Positions 48,188-53,144 of a stretch of 53,144 nucleotides of DNA are shown here, in pieces. The DNA lies in contig JAUCBJ010001094.1 in the NCBI GenBank assembly GCA_032718475.1, positions 1-53,144 of the forward strand, in the 5' to 3' direction. Positions within the stretch are counted from its first letter, which is position 1; the number at the start of each line of letters is the position of its first letter. The notes under the pieces were generated by a model that was not told the origin of the DNA, searched no databases, and saw only the letters and a program-made list of their open reading frames with translations. Source of the stretch: Nemertoderma westbladi. Its lineage: Eukaryota; Xenacoelomorpha; Nemertodermatida; Nemertodermatidae. A program made the translations under genes and the position numbers.

Positions 48188-51100
48188 TTATTTAAGTTCT
48201 TCCAGTACGTTTAAAACGTACTCACAAATCGCACTGCCACTGCAGCTTACAAGGCTTTTATAGTCGCTAAAGTCTAGAGTGTTAAATTTAGTACGTAGAT
48301 CAGCAGTGAGGGGGCAGGTTAACAGAACGTGTAATTCATCTTGGACAGATGAGCTATCACAGGGGCAAGTTCTATCCGAACGAGGAGTTCTCGTCCAACG
48401 GCCGGTTTCAACGCGGAGTCTGTGACTCATCAGACGGATGCGGGTAAAGGCAACCCGTTGGTAATCTGGTATATAAGGTTTCGTAGCGGTGTAAATCGGG
48501 TGGATAGAAAACTCAGGGTTTAGAGTAGCTCGGTACGTAAAAAATTTTGTGGCCGATTCTGGTCTGTTCAAAACCCTTAACTTCAAACTATCCAGTGAAG
48601 GAGAGTGCGTTGAAGCTTTGAGTAAGAGATTGTAACCAGGACTTTTAGCAGATTTACACAGTTCAAATGCTTGTCGGACTGGGGTATCCGGGTGGCTTTT
48701 TTGGACTTTAGCATAAAAATGTTTTCTAGCTTCGAGTATGCGTTCTAGAATAGGGAGCATACCTAATTCAATCATACAAATATCGTTTGGGGTTTGTTCT
48801 CGGACATGTGCTAGCGACTTAACCATACGCATATAAAACCTCTCTACCATTTTAAAATCGTTGGTGAGCCAACTTTCGGATGCATATAATAGACCAGATA
48901 GAATAGCTGATTCTAGTACCCGTTTCTTAAATATGAATGGCATAGATGAGTGAACTGCACAAAAAATATTAAACTTGTTTGCCGTTTCTTCAAACTTGTG
49001 TTCTAGAATTTTAAAGGTGGACGATATTTTTCCATCCTCTGTAAAATATGAACCTAAATAGTTGTAGTTTGTACAATGCTTAAATACAGTATTGTGTGAG
49101 ATAATAGGCATACGGTCAGTCTTACTTCCGTTCACTACGAAAAAATTTGTTTTTTTCGTGTTAATTTGCATCCCAGAGAGATTACAAAACTCACACAACT
49201 TGTCACATTTTTTAAGTAAATTATCTCTTGAGGTAGCAAGCAATATAGTATCATCCATTAACAACATAATATGAATGGCTCCAATGAAACCGTCTGTCGT
49301 AATTGCACTTTTTACCATTCTCACTAACCGCTCAAGATACAAACAGAATAAGATACTACTTGTAGGGGCACCTTGACGGACACCAAGAGTCGTTACAATT
49401 ACTGCGGACTTCAAAATTGCACGAGTACATTTATATACTGCTTGGATAGCCAGTAACATTGTTCTACCACAGCCCAATGACTTTAAATAGCTTAGTAGGG
49501 ACTGTCTAGGTACACGGTCGTAGGCTTTGCTGAAATCCACGAACAGCACAAATAACTTTACTTTTTTGAAAATTGCAAGGTCTATTAGTAGACGTAACGT
49601 CATGATTTGCTCTAAGCACCCACGACCTGGCAACCCACCCGCTTGGCATTTATCCAAACAGCACCATTTTTTAAGGCGATTATTAAGCAATAAATCGTAC
49701 ATTTTGGCCAATGAGTCCATTATAGAGATGCCTCTATAATTCCCGCAACACATTCTGGATCCAGATTTTTTAAACAATACAACAAGTTTATTGCAGCCCC
49801 ATGCAACCGGATAACACGAAAACTTAAATATTACATTAAACACTGCCAAAAACATTAATAACCATTGCCCGGGAAGGGCCAAAAATAATCCTAGACTTAT
49901 TCCGATATAAGATTTCGCCGTTTTTACTTCACTCATCGCATCGGCGAGTTCTTCCTCCGAGAAGGGATCGTCTAAACTGGCAATGTACGGCGCGGAAGCA
50001 AAATCATCTGTGGAGCTCTGCGCTGAGTTTGTCGGTTCGCGGAAAAGGGTTTCGAAGTGGTTTTTGAACTCCATATCACTTGGTGATACTTGAGAGGGGT
50101 CGGCGGTTACATCATCTGATTTGTTACCTTCACAAAAATTCCCTTTCCAGTCTATGGCGGACCAGATTGTTTTCGGGTCATTGTCGTTTAATATTCGTTC
50201 CCAACGAGACATTTCTGCGAGTTTGTCGTACTCGTCAGGGTTAACCGGGGGTTTAGGGTGGCGGCGGCGGTTGGCTCTAGCGATATCACACATTAGTGTA
50301 GTCGATATATCAATAATTTCCTCTATCCGGTCGATACCAACGGGCCCATCAACCTGAGTTAGTGATGGTGGCGCTATGGTTTCCATGGTAGAGGAGAATG
50401 ATTCAAGGTTTGTGATTTTATGACTTGGTCCTTTGTTCACTAGATTATCACATTGATGATTCCATATGGTGCCCAAATCCGCGCTGCGCTGTATAAGATG
50501 CTGTATGTCGACCGATCTCTCGTTTAGTATTAACCTGACTTGTAATGGTGCATGGTCAGACATCCCGCGAGATTGGTCTACAGTAATAGACGAAACCATC
50601 CGTATAGTACTCGATGTTGTGATGCACTGGTCAATTTCAGACACCCAAGTTTTTCCCTTGCGGTAGGTAAAATCTCCACCCAGATGTTTAGCATCTATGT
50701 TTAAGAGATTTGCCACAATTGAGTTTGTGCTTTTACATATATTACGCAACTTTTTTCCATTCGAGTTTACTGTGTGATCAACAACCCCGACGTATTTAGC
50801 AAGTGAGTTACCCACTGCTACCGGTTCTAACTGTCCTATTCTGGCATTGAAGTCACCCACTGCAATAACATTAGGGCTGATAGATCATCGTAAAACATTG
50901 TGTAGATTTGAGAAAGCGACGGGATCGAAATATAAGGAGTCTGCGGGTGGGATATAACAGCCACCAATTACATAACCCGGTAGGGCCGCGAATTGCAACC
51001 AAATTTGTTCCACAAAATCACAATGAACTGACGATATATAACTAACAAGATCATATTTAACAAGCGCCAACACACCTCCACGATCGGCGTTTGCCGAAAG

Positions 51101-51274
51101 ATTCTGAATAATCTTAAACCCGGGAACTGAAATTATGCGACTAGTCTTTACTTCCTGCACAAATACTATATCAAAATTATGCAGAAATTTAAATGTTTTG
51201 GGATCGAGAAGCTTATCTTTGACACCATATAGATTCCAAGAGCAGATAGAAAGAGTATTAGTTCTAGGCAACAA
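48188..51274 (-). pseudogene. LINE ORF2: endonuclease and reverse transcriptase, one in-frame stop
   Basis: One continuous frame of 1028 codons broken only by TGA at 50887-50885 (codon 130). Residues 1-180 are an AP-like endonuclease: CSWNLYG, then QEVKTS, then GDFNAR at 140-145. The reverse transcriptase follows, with NYRGISI, FVDFSKAYDRV (catalytic Asp580) and GAPTSSILF. Its active-site box is LLMDDT (Asp674, Asp675), where most elements have YADD or FADD. The C-terminus has CPC...DELHVLLTCP, a Cys/His motif starting at Cys970. The stop separates most of the endonuclease from the rest, so this copy should not make a full protein unless the stop is read through. The rest of the frame is intact, so the insertion is recent. 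Confidence 0.9.
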
Positions 51275-51295
51275 ACACTTCCAGGCGGCGCACCC

Positions 51296-52129
51296 CTATT
51301 GGGGTGAGTTAAACTGGTCGATAACCACGTCATTGCGAAGTACCACGCGTCGTTTGTAATCGTACCATATCGTTACTCCCTGGTTCTCAGGGCGTTCTCG
51401 TTGCTCGCGAACAACTTTGCGTAGTCTACCTTCCTCGCGTCTGACAGCCGGGTGGACATCTTTGTTGATGTATACCTTTTTGAAATTATCAACTCCGTTC
51501 AGCCGTTTTGCCTCTTTTAAAGCAGTAAACTTCAACGATTTATTCGAAAACCTGATTAGAATCGGGCGCGACCTTGGTTGGCCGTTCCCATTACTCCATC
51601 CAGCTCCAGATTGCTTTCCTATCCGTTGCAGGTTCTCAGACCGGATGTCCATCGCGCAGTCCGAGCACCCAATCGCGTTAAACATTTCTCGAACTTGCTC
51701 TAAATCAGATGGGCTTGCAGCTGGTGTGTTCCCATCTACAGATATGGCAGATGAAGCCGGACAGTCAGGAATACCAGAAACTATAATGTTATTTTGACGT
51801 TCTGTCGTGTCCATTCGGTCTATAAACGCTTGTTGATTATTGATAATAATACAAGCTGACTTGAGATCGCTCTGCAGAATTGCAATGGATGATTTCAGAT
51901 TTGTTATCTCCTTCACTTCATCACGCAAGGACTTTATTTCCTCCAGGATTTGGCTAAATCTGGAGTCATTAACGCCCGCGCTAGTAGCAGTTGATTTCTC
52001 ATTGTCTCTATACAGTGATAAGGCTGATTTTAACTGGGTGTTATTTAGGTTGTTTACTTGGCCCTGGGAGAGACCCCGAACATCATCGATGTTTGCGATT
52101 GATATCGATTTGCGCTGGCTACTACTCAT
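51296..52129 (-). CDS. LINE ORF1 protein (coiled coil plus RNA-binding domain)
   Basis: 277 residues, intact, starting ATG at 52129. Residues about 60-110 contain heptad-like Leu/Ile spacing (EIKSLRDEVKEITNLKSSI) consistent with a coiled coil. Residues about 113-130 include RQNNIIVSGIP, the first strand of the RRM-like fold found in LINE ORF1 proteins. RPILIRFSNKSLKFTALKEA, KVYINKDVHPAVRREE and RLRKVVREQRER follow, typical of the basic C-terminal RNA-binding part. It would coat the element's RNA and help form the ribonucleoprotein. It lies 21 bases upstream of ORF2. Confidence 0.85.
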   Translation of the reverse strand: MSSSQRKSISIANIDDVRGLSQGQVNNLNNTQLKSALSLYRDNEKSTATSAGVNDSRFSQILEEIKSLRDEVKEITNLKSSIAILQSDLKSACIIINNQQAFIDRMDTTERQNNIIVSGIPDCPASSAISVDGNTPAASPSDLEQVREMFNAIGCSDCAMDIRSENLQRIGKQSGAGWSNGNGQPRSRPILIRFSNKSLKFTALKEAKRLNGVDNFKKVYINKDVHPAVRREEGRLRKVVREQRERPENQGVTIWYDYKRRVVLRNDVVIDQFNSPQ

Positions 52130-52254
52130 TGTTCATACAGTCTGTTAATCTAATGTTGGTTTTGTAGGCTGGTATGTATTCAATGTACAGCAGTACAGCA
52201 GTTCAGCAGTACAGTAGTATAGGCCTACCAGTGTAATACAAACAATACAAACGA

Positions 52255-53144
52255 TTTACGGTGACACTTCACGGGAGCCAACATCTGGTCAATTCTGTCA
52301 GTTCCGTTCATAGTTGTGTTATAGTCTTCAATAGCCGAAGGTTTCTTGTAGCTAATGTTTTCATGTCCTTGTGTTATTCTTTGTTTATCTACTGTGCCAG
52401 CAACGTGCACTGAACTTATTACATATACATCCCTTTTATCAACAAATTTTACAAGTAAAATGTCATCCTTTCGGGTAAATTCAGATGTTATAGGATGCAT
52501 CTTGAAAGCTTTCAGTTCTGGAGGCACTCCTCTACCGGGTTTTATCGTTCCGAGAGACAAGGTGTTATTCTTGAGAAGGAAAGTCACGAGTCGTAGACTT
52601 TGAAACCAATTATCTCTGTTACTTGAAAGCCTTTGTTCAGAAGGTGCGATCTATGTAGAATGTGTACAACAATTTTTTCAGAAACTGTGAGATCATCAGT
52701 GTCCAAATCAGCACACCACTCTTCTGTGCCCTCCCTTCCACAATAAATTTCAATATCAAACGTATATCCACTCTTACTTTCATTCAGAGAGAAACCTTTT
52801 ATGCCAAACCTTGCTCTTTTCTTTGGTATATACTGTTTCATATACAATCTACCCTTGTGTAGAAGTAAAAACTCATCAATACTCCCTACACCTTCAATAA
52901 GGTATGTTGATTGGACTTTCTCTCGAAGAAGTTGAATTAGTGGTTCAATCTTCTTCATTTTCTCAGGGATTACCGGATCGTAACTTGCAAATCTAATGTT
53001 AGACAAAATAAGACTAAATTTGTCCCGTGACAATGTATCATTTCGGGTGAAAAACGGAATATGAGTATAAACATTTGTACTCCAGTAATCGCGTACCATT
53101 ACTTTTTTTACTGCACTCATAACCAACAGCATTGCAAACACCTT
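52255..53144 (-). pseudogene. piggyBac-type transposase fragment, frameshifted, runs off right edge
   Basis: A DDE transposase of the piggyBac superfamily (cut-and-paste transposition at TTAA). The right part encodes RYW/DYWST-type N-terminal sequence, then GSIDEFLLLHKGRLYMKQY (first catalytic Asp at 52877-52875) and KKRARFGIKGFSL with SKSGYTFDIEIY. The frame shifts near 52615-52640. In the next frame DNWFQSL gives the second catalytic Asp (52614-52612), and MNGTDRIDQMLAP the third (52299-52297). All three acidic residues survive but in two frames. The match stops after CHRKS, where the family's C-terminal part should follow; the LINE 5' end lies just beyond, so truncation by that insertion is possible. 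The true N-terminus is outside the window. Confidence 0.9.

Larger units (their letters stand above)
47983..52200 (-). mobile_element. Nearly full-length non-LTR retrotransposon (LINE), minus strand
   Basis: Contains ORF1 (52129-51296), 21 bases, then ORF2 (51274-48188) and a 3' tail of short tandem repeats (48187-47983). The 5' boundary is uncertain: a CAGTACAGCAG-rich stretch at 52185-52220 lies between ORF1 and the piggyBac remnant. No target-site duplication was found. The clade is not certain; ORF2 with an N-terminal endonuclease and a C-terminal Cys/His motif fits the CR1/Jockey/I group. Confidence 0.85.

Overview
This is eukaryotic, almost certainly invertebrate-animal, genomic DNA. 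The host genes are interrupted by introns with GT...AG ends and matched phases, and the rest is transposable elements and long tandem arrays. Two host genes are recognisable, both on the minus strand. One is a Snail-family zinc-finger transcription factor (four exons seen, 23604-31749). The other is the 3' end of cytosolic malate dehydrogenase (last two exons, 46729-47242). I cannot name the species. Marine invertebrates with repeat-rich genomes are a plausible source, but that is inference.

Layout. 1-1890: 3' part of an intact RTE-like non-LTR retrotransposon reverse transcriptase with a (TAG)n tail, open at the left edge. 2421-17271: 14.9 kb satellite of a 37-bp unit, with nested higher-order duplications and a homogenised 3 kb core. 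18682-22711: G-rich, almost C-free 44-bp minisatellite containing two (GGGTT)n blocks and TTAGGG motifs. 23604-31749: snail gene; its largest visible intron holds an inverted-repeat element, tRNA-derived SINEs, and a 1.7 kb 36-bp minisatellite that appears to have grown from the SINE tail. 34930-39584: 4.6 kb (TTAGA)n plus 12-bp repeat array bounded by 37-bp terminal inverted repeats. 43124-44042: 5'-truncated, broken copy of the same RTE-like family with a 13-bp target-site duplication. 45084-46039: a second copy of the SINE, then two nested MITE-like elements. 46729-47242: malate dehydrogenase exons. 47983-about 52200: nearly full-length LINE with ORF1, an ORF2 carrying one stop codon, and a tandem-repeat 3' tail. 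52255-53144: piggyBac transposase fragment with a frameshift, running off the right edge.

Functional picture. The snail gene looks functional: all four splice joints keep frame and all five zinc fingers are intact. The N-terminal SNAG exon was not found. The malate dehydrogenase exons also look intact. Its upstream exons must lie beyond the window, which would put the LINE and the piggyBac remnant in an intron of more than 5.9 kb. Everything else is mobile-element or satellite sequence. The most notable structures are tandem arrays apparently born inside mobile elements: the SINE tail expanded into a minisatellite, and the TIR-bounded 12-bp array.
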